Positions 37,675 through 48,000 are shown, counted from the stretch's first letter. The stretch is DNA of 64,000 nt from an uncultured Verrucomicrobia subdivision 3 bacterium (GCA_903858275.1 CAIOIC010000063.1:1-64000); one strand, 5' to 3'. A program made the numbers and translations. Notes: a model not told the origin generated them from the letters alone.

Positions 37675-38499
37675 ATGAATAAATATCATCTCTTTAAAAA
37701 ATTTAGCTCCCGCCGTGCCTTCACCCTGATTGAGTTGCTGGTGGTCATCGCCATCATTGCGATTCTGGCGGCGATGCTCCTGCCGGCTTTGGCCAAGGCC
37801 AAAGAGAAGGCCATGGCCGCCTCCTGCCTCAGCAACATGAAACAAATGGGCGTGGCCATTCATATGTATGCCGGTGACAATGATGACCGGATTCCTGGTC
37901 CGGTCGGGTTCCCCAGTCAAAATACCACGACGATGGCGTGGGGCATGAACCCGGACATCTACGCTGGCTACCGAATGAATGACACCAACCGGTTTGGGTA
38001 TTACTTGGGGAAATACGTCGGCCAGCCGGAATTAACGACCACAACCCTGACCAACGTGGTCAAAAATTTGGTCTGCCCCGCCAACAAAATGAAGTGGGGG
38101 AGCGAGAAATATTCCGATTATTGGAGCGTCAGCTACCAGTTTGAAACTAGCAAAAACACCCTTGGGGACAGCACAAATTCAGTTTTTACTTTTGGATCTT
38201 ACGCCCACGCTGCCTCTGGTTTTCCTCTTCAGCCCCCGATCAAATTGGCATGGATTTCGCAATTGCAATTGTGGGAACAGCTTAGTGGCCCTACGGGGCC
38301 TTGGACTAAAAATTTCTGGAAGCCGTCAACGTTGAGGGCGTTATACGACAACTATGACAACGATGTGCTGGAACCCCACGGCAAGACCAGTGCCGGATGC
38401 CCGGTCAGCGAGCTGAAATTCGACGGCCATGTCAAAACCAGCTACGTATTAAGACGTGTGGGCATCAGCACAAATTATATTGGCAACAAAGATCCCTAG
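37675..38499 (+). CDS. Pseudopilin-like protein with prepilin leader, copy 4
   Basis: The product is about 274 aa, starting at ATG 37675 ([16 protein letters not shown]). It is the closest relative of copy 3: the blocks [22 protein letters not shown] and [12 protein letters not shown] are shared. They differ mainly in the segment after [12 protein letters not shown] and in the loop before GPTGPW. It is the last gene of the tandem set. A strong terminator hairpin lies about 25 bases after its stop. Confidence 0.83.
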   Translation: MNKYHLFKKFSSRRAFTLIELLVVIAIIAILAAMLLPALAKAKEKAMAASCLSNMKQMGVAIHMYAGDNDDRIPGPVGFPSQNTTTMAWGMNPDIYAGYRMNDTNRFGYYLGKYVGQPELTTTTLTNVVKNLVCPANKMKWGSEKYSDYWSVSYQFETSKNTLGDSTNSVFTFGSYAHAASGFPLQPPIKLAWISQLQLWEQLSGPTGPWTKNFWKPSTLRALYDNYDNDVLEPHGKTSAGCPVSELKFDGHVKTSYVLRRVGISTNYIGNKDP

Positions 38500-38522
38500 C
38501 CGGCACTGCAATTCATTTGAAC

Positions 38523-38555
38523 AACTGGTGGAGCTTCGGCTTCACCAGTTTTTTT
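38523..38555 (+). terminator. Rho-independent terminator after the pseudopilin array
   Basis: A 12-bp stem (38523-38534 with 38539-38550, one G-T wobble) closes a TTCG tetraloop and is followed by seven Ts. This is a textbook intrinsic terminator and ends the pseudopilin transcription unit. Confidence 0.93.
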
Positions 38556-38678
38556 ATCCGGCAGTTTTACTTTCCTGTGCCGCCTGAACTTCGCCTGGTG
38601 GCTGCGCTTTATCTTAATACGACCTTACAAATTTGACTCGCCCGCATTCGTGGATAGACTCACCGCGTTTATTGATAC

Positions 38679-39929
38679 ATGAATCGCAAACCCTCCATGC
38701 TGGTCGTTTTCCTGACCGTCTTCATTGACCTCATCGGCTTCGGCATCGTCGTGCCGCTGGTTCCCATGTATAGCCGGCATTACGGCGCCAGCGGCTGGCT
38801 CATCGGCACCATCATTGCCTCGTTTTCAGCGATGCAATTCATCTTCTCGCCCATCTGGGGCAAGCTGTCCGACCGGCACGGCCGCCGCCCGATTCTGCTC
38901 ATCAGCACGGCCGGGGCGGCTTTGTCCTATGTGCTGTTTGCCATCGGCTCCGGCTTTGAAAATCATGCGCTTGCCATCGGCTCGCTGCTGGTTTCCCGCA
39001 TCTTTGCCGGCGCGTGCGGCGGCAACATCACCGTCGCTCAGGCTTACATCGCCGACATCACGCCGCCGGAGAACCGTTCCAAGCGCATGGGCTTGATCGG
39101 CATGGCCTTCGGCCTCGGCTTCATCTTCGGCCCCGCCATCAGCGGCATTGCCCTGAAATTCGGCGGCGCCACCGCGCCCGGCTGGGCGGCGGCGGCCTTG
39201 TGCGCGCTGAATTTCTTCCTGGCCTACTTCATCCTGGCCGAGAGCCTCAAGCCGGATTCCACCCAAGCCGCCAGCCGCCCGCATCTGGATCAATGGCGGC
39301 ATACCCTGGCGCAACCCAAGATTGGACTGCTCGTCCTGATCTTCTTCCTCGCCACCTTCGCCTTCAGTTGTTTTGAAAGCACCCTGCCGCTGCTGGTCAG
39401 CGACAGTTTTAATCTCGGCATTACCATGGACGAAACCATGCCCGCAACGACGGTCATTTCGCTGTTCGTTTTTTGCGGAATCATCGGCGCGATTATTCAA
39501 GGCGGCCTGATCGGGCGGCTGGTGAAAATGCTGGGCGAACCCAAATTGATTGCGTTGAGCCTGCTGCTGACCGGCATCGCGCTGGGCGTGCTGCCCTTCA
39601 TCAAGGGCGAAGGCCCGCTGAAATGGTCGTCTGTCCTGCACGCCGCCGACGGCCCGTGGATCAAAATGCTGCTGGCGCTGGCCTTGCTTGCCATCGGCTC
39701 CGCCCTCACCCGGGCGCCGTTGTTTGGGCTGCTGTCCAACCTTGCGCCGGCGAGCGAGCAGGGGGCCACCATCGGCATCGCGCAAAGCGCCGGCGCCCTG
39801 GCGCGCATCGTGGGGCCGATCTTTGCCGCGTCGCTTTACTTTCATTCAGCGTCGCTGACCTACGTCATCTGCGGAGTCATTTCGCTCATAGCCGCGCTGC
39901 TGGCCGCGCTGCGCCTGACGAAAAAATAA
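38679..39929 (+). CDS. MFS transporter, TetA-like drug/proton antiporter family
   Basis: The product is 416 aa with about 12 hydrophobic helices. The loop 2-3 motif SDRHGRRPILL is the MFS motif A, and GACGGNITVAQAYIADITPPENRSKRMG is the motif C/loop region of the TetA/TCR branch. It should export a small molecule using the proton gradient across the inner membrane; the substrate is not predictable. The gene has its own upstream region after the terminator and converges with the HupE-like gene. Confidence 0.87.
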   Translation: MNRKPSMLVVFLTVFIDLIGFGIVVPLVPMYSRHYGASGWLIGTIIASFSAMQFIFSPIWGKLSDRHGRRPILLISTAGAALSYVLFAIGSGFENHALAIGSLLVSRIFAGACGGNITVAQAYIADITPPENRSKRMGLIGMAFGLGFIFGPAISGIALKFGGATAPGWAAAALCALNFFLAYFILAESLKPDSTQAASRPHLDQWRHTLAQPKIGLLVLIFFLATFAFSCFESTLPLLVSDSFNLGITMDETMPATTVISLFVFCGIIGAIIQGGLIGRLVKMLGEPKLIALSLLLTGIALGVLPFIKGEGPLKWSSVLHAADGPWIKMLLALALLAIGSALTRAPLFGLLSNLAPASEQGATIGIAQSAGALARIVGPIFAASLYFHSASLTYVICGVISLIAALLAALRLTKK

Positions 39930-39960
39930 ATTTGAAGCTGCGGGTGCTTTGAAAAAGAGA

Positions 39961-40005
39961 GCGGCGAACTGGCTTTTTCACACCCGATTTTCGCCAATTC
40001 GCCGC
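39961..40005. terminator. Stem-loop between convergent genes
   Basis: A 13-bp stem with one mismatch (39961-39973 with 39993-40005) closes a 19-base loop containing a T-run. It lies between the convergent MFS and HupE-like genes and may end transcription from either side. There is no clear T-tract after the stem on the plus strand, so confidence is moderate. Confidence 0.5.
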
Positions 40006-40045
40006 CTTGCCGTTCACGAGAACGGAAGCTCTGCTTAATGCCGTC

Positions 40046-41212
40046 TCACCTTGAAAATAACTGTTCGTGCATTGCCACCATCAGGTAATAAGTCCCGCCA
40101 CCGGCGATGACTCCCGAACCGCAGCGGAGCCAAAGGGCGGAGAGGCCATTATTCCATTTGAGCCGGCTTAATTTCAGAAGACCGAACCAGGGCAGCACGA
40201 CCGCTTGGTGGCCGATTTCCACGCCCAGACTGAAGGCGCCGAGGGCAATCCAGATACCCGCAGGCGGCAGCCCCGCCATGGCGTCCAGCAGCCCGCCGGC
40301 AAAGCCGAGTCCATGAATCAGCCCGAAGCCAAACGCCACCGCGAGGCGGGCGGGGGAATGGGCGCGATCGGGCCGGAAAATATTTTCCACCGCCACAAAT
40401 ACGATGCTCAACGCGATGACCGGCTCGACGACGAACGGCGGCAGCCGGAAGATGTCAAAAACCGACAATGCCAGCGTCAAGGTGTGAGCCGCAGTGAACG
40501 CGGCGATGACCTTGAACATTTCCATAAAGTTTCGGGTGGCCAGCACGAGCGCCGCAATGAATAGCAGGTGATCGTAGCCGGCAAGGATGTGCCGGATGCC
40601 GTGCCAAAGGTAGTCGCCGAACGTGCGCCAGCGGCCGTTTGCGAGCGGCGGATTTTGGGCGGCGGAAATCGCCGGCCAGCCCGTGGCGACGCTCACGGGC
40701 TGCTGGCTCGGCAGCAGCCAGGCATTGACCGAATCAGGTTCCCGGCCTTTCATCCGCAAGACGTAATTCACGCTCCAGGCCGCGCCGGCCGCATAAGGCC
40801 ATTCCTTGAGCATGGCCTGGTAAAACGTCAGTTCTGCCGGCGGCAAACCGGTCAGCGGATATTCAATTTCATATTGGTAAAAAGTGTTTTCCGCCTCATC
40901 CAATTTTTGCGGCGGCGTCAGGCCGATCACTTGGCCGGCGAGCCTGTTGGTGCCGGCGTAAATGACGAGGTGCTTCAGCACATAATCGCGATGCCGGTCC
41001 GCCGCCGCCTTCAAAACCTTCGCCTCCTCTCCGGCGAACGAACTCGGGGCGACATTTTGGGCCACCATGATTTCCCGGAGCGAAACCTCCGCCGCCACAT
41101 GCACGCGCCCGGTTTCAACCTGCGCCCACAGCGGGTTCTGCAGTATCGGATGCGCATTCGCTGCGAGGCAGACGACGAGCGATAGGAGGCAAACTGTAAA
41201 TCGTGAAGGCAT
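40046..41212 (-). CDS. HupE/UreJ family membrane protein
   Basis: The product is about 388 aa. The start is the ATG complementary to 41210-41212, which opens a signal peptide (MPSRFTVCLLSLVVCLAANAHP). An extracytoplasmic N-terminal half (about residues 20-190) is followed by six or seven helices with GIRHILAGYDHLLFIAALVLA, FTAAHTLTLALS and GLIHGLGFAGGLLDA. These conserved His/Asp-bearing helices define the HupE/UreJ family, whose members have been linked to nickel or other metal handling. It lies 2 nt after the YHYH-PEBP gene, so it is translated from the same message under box D. Confidence 0.82.
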   Translation of the reverse strand: MPSRFTVCLLSLVVCLAANAHPILQNPLWAQVETGRVHVAAEVSLREIMVAQNVAPSSFAGEEAKVLKAAADRHRDYVLKHLVIYAGTNRLAGQVIGLTPPQKLDEAENTFYQYEIEYPLTGLPPAELTFYQAMLKEWPYAAGAAWSVNYVLRMKGREPDSVNAWLLPSQQPVSVATGWPAISAAQNPPLANGRWRTFGDYLWHGIRHILAGYDHLLFIAALVLATRNFMEMFKVIAAFTAAHTLTLALSVFDIFRLPPFVVEPVIALSIVFVAVENIFRPDRAHSPARLAVAFGFGLIHGLGFAGGLLDAMAGLPPAGIWIALGAFSLGVEIGHQAVVLPWFGLLKLSRLKWNNGLSALWLRCGSGVIAGGGTYYLMVAMHEQLFSR

Positions 41213-41214
41213 GA

Positions 41215-42933
41215 TCAAGAACCCGGGCTTCGCGTGTAAGTCACGTTCAACTCCGCGCTGTCGAGAATCAAATCCTTGATCGCAGTGAGCAGCGCCTCGC
41301 GCGTCACTTCGCGCGGTGACTGGCTTAGCGCGGGCAGGGCAGAGAGCGCATAGACATGGATGGTGTAAGTCTTCAGTCCCGGACCCTGAGAGTGTGGCGG
41401 TTCATAGCCAAGCTGGCCCCTGAAACTTGGCCCAAACTGACCGATGCCGCGCGCGTTCTTTGGCAGGCTCTTCATGGTTGGCGGAATATTCCACAGCGTC
41501 CAGTAACACTTCATAACATTTCCCGGCGCAAGGTGATCCATGACGAGCGCGAAACTTTTTGTGCCCGTTGGTGCGCCTTTCCATTCAAGCGGCAGGCTGG
41601 CGCCCGCGCCGTCGCCGGTGAATTCTAAGGGCAACGCGCCGCCGTTTTGCATCACGGGGCTCGTCAGTATGAAATTTCCGCTGCGCTTCGGGGTGAGAAT
41701 CAATGGCGGTGCGCTGGTCGCGGTTTCACGGGGTTGCTGTGGGTTAGAAGCTTCGGGCTGCGGGCGGTTTCCATCGCGGCGCGGACGTTCGGGCGGAGCG
41801 CTATTTACTCGCTCACGCGGTGAACCATCACCACCGCCGCGTCGCGAGCGGGAGTTGTAAGCTTCTTCCCGCGTCGTTCCATCCGCACTTTGGAACTGAA
41901 ACTTCCAGGTGCCGTCGCCGGCAGTTGAGTAGTTCACGCCGCCGGGCTGGCCATTCACAGAATACTTGAGGGAAAAAGTCTTTTCATCGGGCGAGTTGGT
42001 AAAACCGGTGATCTTCGCGCCGCGCAATGGCGGTTGATCCTGTCGCACCGGCTGCGCGCGTGGTTGCGGATCAACCTGCTGCTGCGCTTCGGTGACTTCG
42101 CCGTGAAAGCCGCCGTTGACGTAGGGGTATTTCGTCGAGGCGTGATAGTGATAGCCCAGCGCGGCGGTCGTATGCCCATTGAAGGCGTCGAGCCCGGCCG
42201 GCGGTGATCCGTCCGGTTCCGTCAGCCCGAAAATCGGATATCCGTCGAGCGCATAGGCGATGGGCAATGCCTTGCCGACGATGCTTTGCAGATGCAGCGG
42301 CGCGGCATGGTAGTGATAATCATCCGCCCGACCGCAGTGGCCGCCCCATTGGTCCAGCTCGCCGATTTGAGCGGAGATTTCGCCGCGATTGTTTTGCGGG
42401 TTAAAGATCGGAATGCCGTTGGCGGCGATGGCAATGGCCCCGCGCAGGAAATGATTTTTGATCGTCTGGGGCGAGGCGGCGGGAACCGGCGCGAGCGGCA
42501 GCCGCCACGCGTTGTCGCCGGAATACGGCTGCGGCAACGGCACCTGCTGCTGCCACGCGGTAATGCCGACCATCATGTTGTGGGCGGGCAGGCCGCCGCT
42601 TTCGATGTAGAGAAAGGAATTATCCCAGCGCACCTTCACGCGCGGTGCAAACGCCTCGAACGCGTTCGCCTGTATGGGTTTTCGGTCGCTCGCGGCTGAA
42701 CCGGCGGCTTGAATCCGGCTTGGGCGCGGGTCGGCTTGAGCCAGGAGAAACCAATTCGGCGCGGCGGTTTCCGGCGGACGCACCGACCGGTCGTAATGCG
42801 GATGGGCCGGATCGCCCGTCAAGTCATGCGCCGAGGCGACCTCCACCAGCGCGGGCAGCAGCCAGATGGCGAAGGCAATAACGGGCCGGAACCCGATGCC
42901 TCTGCTGGTCTTGTTTTTAATATTCACTTTCAT
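41215..42933 (-). CDS. Secreted YHYH domain-PEBP (YbhB/YbcL-like) fusion protein
   Basis: The product is 572 aa with a signal sequence at residues about 1-35. A YHYH domain (about 75-285) carries CGRADDYHYHAAPLHL and ALGYHYHAST, giving two His-rich motifs that could bind metal. A Pro/Arg/Gln-rich linker (about 290-410) joins a C-terminal PEBP/YbhB-type domain (about 415-560) with GGALPLEFTGDG, SLPLEWKGAP, DHLAPG and GYEPPHSQGPG. The same PEBP type is also fused to an FGE-fold domain at 55918-57726. It is the first gene of an operon with the HupE-like gene. Box D lies 23 nt before its ATG. Confidence 0.82.
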   Translation of the reverse strand: MKVNIKNKTSRGIGFRPVIAFAIWLLPALVEVASAHDLTGDPAHPHYDRSVRPPETAAPNWFLLAQADPRPSRIQAAGSAASDRKPIQANAFEAFAPRVKVRWDNSFLYIESGGLPAHNMMVGITAWQQQVPLPQPYSGDNAWRLPLAPVPAASPQTIKNHFLRGAIAIAANGIPIFNPQNNRGEISAQIGELDQWGGHCGRADDYHYHAAPLHLQSIVGKALPIAYALDGYPIFGLTEPDGSPPAGLDAFNGHTTAALGYHYHASTKYPYVNGGFHGEVTEAQQQVDPQPRAQPVRQDQPPLRGAKITGFTNSPDEKTFSLKYSVNGQPGGVNYSTAGDGTWKFQFQSADGTTREEAYNSRSRRGGGDGSPRERVNSAPPERPRRDGNRPQPEASNPQQPRETATSAPPLILTPKRSGNFILTSPVMQNGGALPLEFTGDGAGASLPLEWKGAPTGTKSFALVMDHLAPGNVMKCYWTLWNIPPTMKSLPKNARGIGQFGPSFRGQLGYEPPHSQGPGLKTYTIHVYALSALPALSQSPREVTREALLTAIKDLILDSAELNVTYTRSPGS

Positions 42934-42956
42934 AATGGCAAGCTACGGCAATTCAC

Positions 42957-42973
42957 CTTAAGACAGGATTAAG
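42957..42973 (-). promoter_or_regulatory. Predicted response-regulator box D (YHYH-PEBP/HupE operon)
   Basis: Read on the minus strand this is CTTAAT-CCTGT-CTTAAG, a direct repeat of hexamers with 11-bp period. The second hexamer ends 23 nt before the ATG at 42933. Boxes B and C show the same arrangement and spacing. A weak -10-like TAGCTT lies 11 nt after the box. Confidence 0.75.
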
Positions 42974-43071
42974 AATTAACGTTAGCCAGCCGCCGGCCTT
43001 ATAAGATTCAGCATATAATTCACCCCGTCCGGAGCTCGTCGCATTGCCAGGTGAGCTCAGGAACGGTGCCG

Positions 43072-45018
43072 TTACTTGGTGGTGGTGGTGCAGATCGGAT
43101 CAACCACCACGGCGGCGGATTTCTGCACCGCCAATGCCGCGGGCGTGTTGCCGGGCAGGTCGGAGTTGACCGGCATTTTCACGCGGTAGAATCCGGGGGA
43201 CCGGGCGAGTCGTCCGGGATCCGTTTCCACAAAACTCGCCAGCGAGCCGGGACTGGTCACCGTGGTGACATCGCTCCAACTGGGGTTGGCGAGGTTGGTG
43301 GCAAATTGGAGGGCGTAGGTCGTGCCCGCGGTGGCTTTGAAACTGATGGTGGCGTTCGTTGCGCCCAGCCGGGTGAAATTGGTGATGATCAGGTTCTCGG
43401 TCTGATTGTTCACCACAATGAACTGCCCCATCATGCCGCCATCCTCGTGGTTCAGAAAATGGCAGTGAAACATGAACGGGTTCGAGCCGCTCGCGAAGTC
43501 ATCAAACTTGGCGATGACGCTCACCGACTCCGTGCGCGGCACATAGACGGTGTCTTTCCAGCCGGATTCGTAGGGGGCGTTGGTGCCGGTCGTCGTGACC
43601 TGCGTGCCGCTGCGGGCAACGATGTAGAATTTCACATCGTGGAGGTGCAGGGAGTGGCTGAACACGTTCCCGGCGGCGATGGTCCACATTTGCGTGCTGT
43701 TCAGGGGAATCGTGAAATTGTTTGAATAAGCGCTATACGTCTTGTTGTTGAAACTGAACCCCGGGGTGGCGCCGTTGCCGCCGGTCACGGTGATGGTGTT
43801 CGTGCTCGAGGCGTCGGAGCGTTTCCAATACGTGTTCGTGATCAGCGTCAGCGGCAGGTTGGTGATGGCATTGGCCGTCCGGTTGGTGCCGACGATGATG
43901 TGCAACAGGGTGAAGTTCGTGTGGTTCAGCCAGCCCGTGTTTTCCGGTCCGTCCGCGCCGTTCGGGACGCGCGCTTCCGCTTCCACGCCGGGGAACCCGG
44001 CTTCCGGTCCCGGCGTCGGTTGAAGCAACCCGCTGATTTCGCCATTGAACGCCTTCAAGTCCACCGCCGACCCGGGCGGATTGGTGGTGAGATTCAGCAG
44101 AATCTCCACACGTTCGCCGACCATCATCTTCACGCGCGTCACCGGCACGGGGGCGTTTAACAGCCCCTGGTCGTTGCCGATGACGTAATAGAGGACATTC
44201 GTGGCGGCAGTGACGCCGTTGCTGAAGCCGAGGTTGTAGCCGCGCTGGATTTCTCCGTTGAGCAGGCGCAGGCGCACCATCTGCGGCGGCAGCACGATTT
44301 GCGCATTGTAGGTGCCATTCACCAGGGCGATGTCGCCGTAGTTGTCCCGCGAAGAAGTGCTGCCGTCGCTCTGGGTATATTGGCCGACGGCGAATTGGTT
44401 TCCGGGCTTGATGCCGTTGAAGGTGTTCGTGAGGAAACGGCGGCTCGTCAGTGCCAGTGGAAGGTCGTCCACGCCGTAAGTGCGCGGCACCGGCAGCGAC
44501 GCTTCCGCCGCGTCCTTGACGATGATGAATCCCCCGGCTCCATAAGTGAGCTGGCTTTGCGTGGTCATGTGCAGATGCGGATGATACCAGTAGGTCGCCG
44601 CACTGTTGAGCATAGTAAAGGAAGGGGACCATACGGCATTCGTGGCGATCGGTTGATGCGGCCCGCCATCCATGATTGCGGGAATATGCAGTCCATGCCA
44701 ATGCACCGTGGTGGCATCGGGCAGGTTGTTCGTCACGTTGAGCTGGACGTAATCGCTGTTGCTCATGATGAGCGTCGGCCCCCAGAACGGCATCCCGTTG
44801 TAGCCATAAGTGACCGTCGGTGCGCCGTTCGAGTAGATGCTCAGCGGCGGATTGGTGACGGTCCAGAACTGTTTGTTCGTCTGGCTCAACCAGAGATTAA
44901 ATGTCGTGCCGGTGAGTGCCGGTGGAATGGTGAGGTCATTATAAACGACCGCGGAATTGCCGCTGGCCGCCATGAAGAGCAGGGCAACGCAGCTAAACTT
45001 TGTTTTGATGAATCTCAT
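43072..45018 (-). CDS. Secreted multicopper oxidase
   Basis: The product is about 648 aa from the ATG at 45018, which starts a signal peptide (MRFIKTKFSCVALLFMAASGNSA). An ATG at 45042 in the same frame is possible. The copper ligands are all present: TVHWHGLHIP, TYWYHPHLHMTTQ, FSHSLHLHDVKFY and FMFHCHFLNHEDGGMMGQF, the last giving the type 1 site with Met. A short extra C-terminal module (about residues 540-648), containing YALQFATNL and SPGFYRVKM, is a beta-sandwich often found at the ends of secreted verrucomicrobial proteins. It could oxidise Cu(I), Mn(II) or phenols outside the cytoplasm. It lies 59 nt after the FGE-ASST gene and has no box of its own. Confidence 0.92.
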   Translation of the reverse strand: MRFIKTKFSCVALLFMAASGNSAVVYNDLTIPPALTGTTFNLWLSQTNKQFWTVTNPPLSIYSNGAPTVTYGYNGMPFWGPTLIMSNSDYVQLNVTNNLPDATTVHWHGLHIPAIMDGGPHQPIATNAVWSPSFTMLNSAATYWYHPHLHMTTQSQLTYGAGGFIIVKDAAEASLPVPRTYGVDDLPLALTSRRFLTNTFNGIKPGNQFAVGQYTQSDGSTSSRDNYGDIALVNGTYNAQIVLPPQMVRLRLLNGEIQRGYNLGFSNGVTAATNVLYYVIGNDQGLLNAPVPVTRVKMMVGERVEILLNLTTNPPGSAVDLKAFNGEISGLLQPTPGPEAGFPGVEAEARVPNGADGPENTGWLNHTNFTLLHIIVGTNRTANAITNLPLTLITNTYWKRSDASSTNTITVTGGNGATPGFSFNNKTYSAYSNNFTIPLNSTQMWTIAAGNVFSHSLHLHDVKFYIVARSGTQVTTTGTNAPYESGWKDTVYVPRTESVSVIAKFDDFASGSNPFMFHCHFLNHEDGGMMGQFIVVNNQTENLIITNFTRLGATNATISFKATAGTTYALQFATNLANPSWSDVTTVTSPGSLASFVETDPGRLARSPGFYRVKMPVNSDLPGNTPAALAVQKSAAVVVDPICTTTTK

Positions 45019-45077
45019 TGTAATTTTCTTCAGCCATATCATCTCAACTGGAACCTCAAGGAGCGATGAAGGTGTGA

Positions 45078-48000
45078 TTATCGCGTTGCCTTGATCCGGT
45101 AGAACAGGTTCGAGCCACCATTGGCCCCCGTATGGATAAAATTGTTGGTGATGCTCGTCGGCGGGTTGTTCGTGGAAATGGTGGTCCACTGATTAGTGGT
45201 AAGCGAGGGGGAACATTCCAGATACTGCCAGGCGTTGTTGCCGCCGATCCAGGTGAGATTCACATTGCCGCCGGTCACTTGCAGCTTGGTGATGGCCAGC
45301 CGCGAGGCGGCATTCGTGGGATTCAGGTCGGCAAGGTAGTTTTGCAGCGTGGTGTTGCCGTTGGTATTGATGAGTTTTGCCACGGCCGCCAGCGTGGGGT
45401 CGAAGCCGTAGGCGATGGCCCAGCCATCGGGGATGCCGTTATTCGCGGACGACCACGCCGTCGGGTCGATGCCGAGTTGGTATTCCAGCAAATCGGAAAG
45501 CCCGTCGCCATCATGGTCACTGGTGGCGGTGACCGCGGAAAGATTTCCGAAATGGGAGCGGGTCCAAATGTCGGGCAAGCCAAGTCCGACCGTGTCGGTC
45601 GCGGCACCAGTGTATGTCTCGATCGTTCCGCGAGGCGTGAGGTCTTTGCCCGCAAAACCGGAAAAGCTGGCCGGATAGCGATGGACTTTGAAGACTTCAT
45701 TCATCGTTTGCAGCGGAAAGTTGATGTTGCTGTTCGGGTCAAACGGGACGGTGCTGCCCTGCGCGTATGGCGTTGCGGCTGACGGATTGACGTATTGCCA
45801 GACTGTCTGGCGGTTGGTCGTGACTTCAAAGAGCGTGCCCCGGATGCCGAAGGTGATGAGCGTGTTGCCGTTCAGCTCGCGCTCCACGCCGCCAATGTCC
45901 GCGCCGTAGAAATTGGTGGCGGGGCTGTTGGTATAGACCCAAAAGTAATTCGTGGGGCCGAAATAGACATTGCTCGCACCGGCATAGAAGCCGTTGGCGT
46001 TCACCGGTGGAACAATTTCGTCAATGGACGTGTAACAGGCGGAAGCCGGACTGACACGGCCAATGCCGTTGTCGTGGATCAGAATGTGGCCCGCGCCGGG
46101 GCAGTTCGTCGGAATCCAGACCGCGCAGTGCTGCTGCCAGAGCATTTCTTTGTGGGTGGCGTCGGTGAGATTGCAGATGGCCGGATTACCCCAACGATAG
46201 AGCAGGTCGCCGCCCTTGCCGTATTTACCCCCAGTATGTCCGGCAGCCTGGATGGTCGTGGTGCTGTGGTCAATGACCCAGACTTCGGATTGGTTGCGGG
46301 AGCTGATAAGGATTTGGTCGAATTGCGGGTTGTAATCAATCCCGTTGAAGTGATTCCAGAACTGCTGGAGATTGCCGGCATTGGCGTTGATGAGTTCGAC
46401 GTGATTGCTGACCACGCCGTAGTTTGCCTTTGTCGCATCGTAATCCTGGATGAGATGATCCATGACATGCCATTCCCAGACAATCGTCCCGTTGGTGGTG
46501 CCGTCCTTCCGGTCGGGCCGGACTTCGATGATGTAATCCGGCAGCGCAAAACCGCCATTTGTCCTGACGCTGATTTCGGTTTGCGCATTGGTCTTGAATC
46601 CGGCGGCCAGGAGATTCGCGAGGTAAATCTTCTCGCAGGCAATCATGAGCACATTGCCATTGGGCAACTGTGCGAGGTCGTGGTGGGTCATTTGGTTTGT
46701 GGTATTCAGCTCGAAGCACCAGATCAGGTTGTTTTGCCAGTCCCGTTCCTCCAGCCGGCCGCCTTCGCCGCCGCCGGTGTTCAGCTTGGACTGGTTTCCC
46801 ACGGAACACGTGCGCAGCAGATGGCCTTCCGGCGTCAGATACTCCGCCCGCCCCGGATTATAGGAACTGGTCCACCGGTGGACATACTGGCCGCTGTTGT
46901 TCAGCAGATAGGTGTTGTTGCCCTGCATCGGCGACATCAGCGTGTAGCCGGGACTGGCATTGGTGGTGTTGAGGAACAGGCCGATCGTCTGCGTGATCTT
47001 TTCCGGCCGCATCACCCGAAAACCGGTCTGGCTCCACTGGCCGTTCGGATCGCCCGGGGGACCGCCACCGAGGAAATACGACGGGTCACGGTTTGATACG
47101 CGGGCATGTCCGTAGTCGTAGTCGCTCGCGGAATTGCCGTTCCACCAGGTGCCGCCGCGCAGGCAGCGATAGGCCACTGCGCCGGGCGCGCTGTTGCTGG
47201 GGAAAAGATCCGCTTGCGCATAGGTCGGCCCGGGCGGATTCGTGACGATGTTATTGTTCGTGCAATAGGCATAGTAGGTGTTCATATACCAGTCGTTGCA
47301 CCATTCCCAGACGTTGCCGCCCATGTCGTAAAGCCCGTAGGGATTCGACCCGTCGCTGGTCTGATAAGTGAGCTGGCTGCCCGGCCAATTGTAGTCCGAC
47401 TTCAACCGCAGCGCGCCGTTGTAGAAGCCGACGGGCGTCGTGCAGGGATAATCATTGGTGGATTCAAACGGGTCATAGGAATTTTCCCAGTTGGCGAACG
47501 TGCCATTGGCGTTGGTGTTCATGCCCCAGGGGAACATGACGTAAGGATTCGTCTGCCCGCCGTGTGCGGCGTATTCCCACTCCGCCTCGGTCGGCAGGCG
47601 GAATCCGTTCTTGGAAAAATCCACGTCGCCGTTCGTGACGTTGTAGCACGAATCGAAACCGCCTTGCTGACTGAGCCAGTTACAATACGCGATGGCGCCG
47701 AACCAGCGCACGCTTGTGACCGGATGCAGATCGCGGCTGTTCAGGACGGTGAAGGAATTATTCTGAAACTGGATGCGGCTCGAAGACGAGGCGTCATGCG
47801 TGTAGAAGAAAACATTCGTGCCGCCAACGGCATAAACGATGTTGGTGCGGACTTCAATCGATCCATTCGTCAGCGCACTGTTCAGATAGTCGCAATACTC
47901 GCGGCAGGTGGCCAGCGTCGTGGCCATGTAAAGCGGCGAGATGTAAACGTTGTGAACCGGCTCTTCGTCCGTGTAGTGCTTGAGGTCTATGTAGCCGAAC

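Noticed and set aside
34851..38499. Pseudopilin genes as part of a type II secretion operon.
   Set aside because: No gspD/E/F, pilB or prepilin peptidase gene is nearby, so only the prepilin leader is claimed.
45795..47096. A 433-aa plus-strand open frame inside the FGE-ASST gene.
   Set aside because: It is the shadow of the long minus-strand fusion gene, which has clear domain motifs and an assigned promoter; the plus frame has no domain.
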